From assembly GCA_003133505.1 (NCBI GenBank), contig PKXT01000071.1, positions 760 through 6,559 on the forward strand: a stretch of 5,800 nucleotides of DNA, in the 5' to 3' direction. Shown here piece after piece: positions 5,059 to 5,800 of the stretch. The notes under the pieces were generated by a model that saw only the letters and a list, made by a program, of their open reading frames with translations, was not told the DNA's origin and ran no database searches. How positions within the stretch are numbered: position 1 is the first letter of the stretch; the number at the start of each line of letters is the position of its first letter. Both the position numbers and the translations under genes were made by a program. Source of the stretch: Acidobacteriota bacterium (GTDB taxonomy: Bacteria; Acidobacteriota; Terriglobia; Acidiferrales; UBA7541).

Positions 5059-5800
5059 ATGTTAATGAGAGTAAGCGGTGTTCCAAAGGCCCTGCTAATG
5101 ACGGTCGCATTGATGGGCTTGGCTTCTTCCGCAATGGCGAATGCCAAGCCCGTACCGCTGATCAACCAACCGCTGGTGCCGGACGCCGTCGCGCCGGGTG
5201 GTCCCGCGTTTACGCTAACTCTGAATGGCACCGGCTTCGTCTCCAAGTCGGTAGTGAACTGGAACGGCGGCCTGCGGACAACGGTCTTTATCAGCAGGTC
5301 TCAGCTCACCGCTTCCATCACCGCCGCCGACATTGCCGTCGCCGGTACTGCATCAATCACCGTCGTGAATCCCGCACCCACCAGTGGCACCTCAAACGTC
5401 GTTTTCTTGCCAATTACTTTGCCCACGTCCTCAGCCGCTTTCAGTCTGGGTGCGTCTCCACAGACGGGTACGGAACCGGTTTCCGTAGCAACGGCGGATT
5501 TCAACGGAGACGGCAAACTCGATTTGGCGGTCGCCAACTATGCCAGCAACACGATCTCGATTCTGCTGGGGGGATGGCGCGGGCAACTTCACCTTGGCCT
5601 CGTCTCCCGCAGTGGGTGAGGAACCGCATTCGGTAGCTGTGGGTGACTTCAATGGGGATGGCAAGGTGGATCTAGCGGTCGCCAACCTTAACAGCAATAC
5701 GCTTTCCATACTTCTTGGGGACGGCACGGGTAATTTCAGCCTAGCCTCGTCTCCTGCGACGGGCGATAATCCTCAATCGGTTGCCGTAGGCGATTTCAAC
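5059..5800 (+). CDS. Secreted IPT/TIG-like and FG-GAP/VCBS repeat protein, frame broken at 5568-5573, runs off the right edge
   Basis: ATG 5059 follows AAGGA (5046-5050) by 8 bases. Residues 1-28 look like a signal peptide: a basic start, hydrophobic 'ALLMTVALMGLASSAMA', then a likely cut after Ala-Met-Ala. Residues ~33-117 resemble an IPT/TIG-type beta domain ('FTLTLNGTGFVSKSVVNWNG', 'TASITVVNPAP'). From residue 133 begin 49-residue repeats with the Ca2+-loop pattern 'DFNGDGKLDLAVAN' (Asp147, Asn149, Asp151, Asp155) and 'NTISILLG'. At the G6 tract 5568-5573 the first frame goes astray and stops at TGA 5617-5619 (186 residues). Reading one G fewer restores 'GDGAGNFTLASSP' and uninterrupted repeats to 5800. 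The gene is therefore either intact with a sequencing indel, phase-variable, or a pseudogene. Family knowledge: such repeats often form beta-propeller, surface or extracellular proteins; the exact role is unknown. Similar proteins are frequent in Acidobacteriota. Confidence 0.85.
5455..5602 (+). repeat. FG-GAP/VCBS repeat unit 1 (contains the extra base)
   Basis: The unit begins 'SPQTGTEPVSVATADFNGDG' and spans 148 bases, one more than the 147 bases (49 codons) of the next unit. The excess base falls in the G6 tract at 5568-5573, where the protein should read Leu-Gly-Asp-Gly. Confidence 0.85.
5603..5749 (+). repeat. FG-GAP/VCBS repeat unit 2
   Basis: In the second frame (codons from 5603) the unit begins 'SPAVGEEPHSVAVGDFNGDG' and continues through 'KVDLAVANLNSNTLSILLG' to 'NFSLAS'. 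It is exactly 147 bases and has no stop codon, which shows selection for this frame. The equivalent tract here reads CTTGGGGACGGC with four Gs. Confidence 0.85.
5750..5800 (+). repeat. FG-GAP/VCBS repeat unit 3 (partial, cut by window edge)
   Basis: The unit begins 'SPATGDNPQSVAVGDFN' in the same frame as unit 2 and is cut by the right edge, so more repeats are expected downstream. Confidence 0.8.

Noticed and set aside
4502..5065. 187-codon plus-strand open frame
   Set aside because: It is antisense to the protease's low-complexity tail and then crosses the non-coding divergent region; no domain, poor start context.

Overview
This window most resembles chromosomal DNA of an Acidobacteriota member. 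That is an inference from gene content and moderately high GC, not from a marker gene. The clues are two tandem MacB/FtsX-type permeases, a small 'HYC-x-x-GNQPRM' protein, and a secreted IPT/TIG-like plus FG-GAP/VCBS repeat protein of a style common in that phylum. I see no RNA genes, insertion sequences, CRISPR array or phage genes.

Layout. Positions 2-622 (+) are the C-terminal part of a MacB-like ABC permease that enters from the left edge. Positions 625-1908 (+) are a complete second permease of the same family, two bases downstream and almost certainly co-transcribed. Positions 1981-2475 (+) are a small DUF1579/lipocalin-like protein of unknown function; its 5' end looks disturbed, because a strong Shine-Dalgarno sequence and ATG sit just upstream in another frame. 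Convergent to these, on the minus strand, are a CPBP-family intramembrane protease (4776-3676) with a long disordered N-terminal tail, followed by mtnA (3604-2513), the methylthioribose-1-phosphate isomerase of methionine salvage. A 282-bp intergenic region with inverted repeats and a possible sigma70-type promoter separates the protease from a rightward gene starting at 5059. That gene encodes a secreted protein with 49-residue FG-GAP/VCBS repeats and runs off the right edge. A G6 tract at 5568-5573 breaks its frame, and the repeat continues perfectly in another frame.

How the genes relate. The two permeases probably form a heteromeric export or lipoprotein/efflux-type complex with an ATPase encoded off the left edge. 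The CPBP protease and mtnA share a strand with a 71-bp gap, but there is no obvious functional link, and mtnA may have its own promoter. The repeat protein is a separate transcription unit.

No clearly new multigene system is visible. The observations most worth checking are the frameshift in the repeat protein, the displaced start of the small protein, and the possible leaderless start and alternative hairpins ahead of mtnA.
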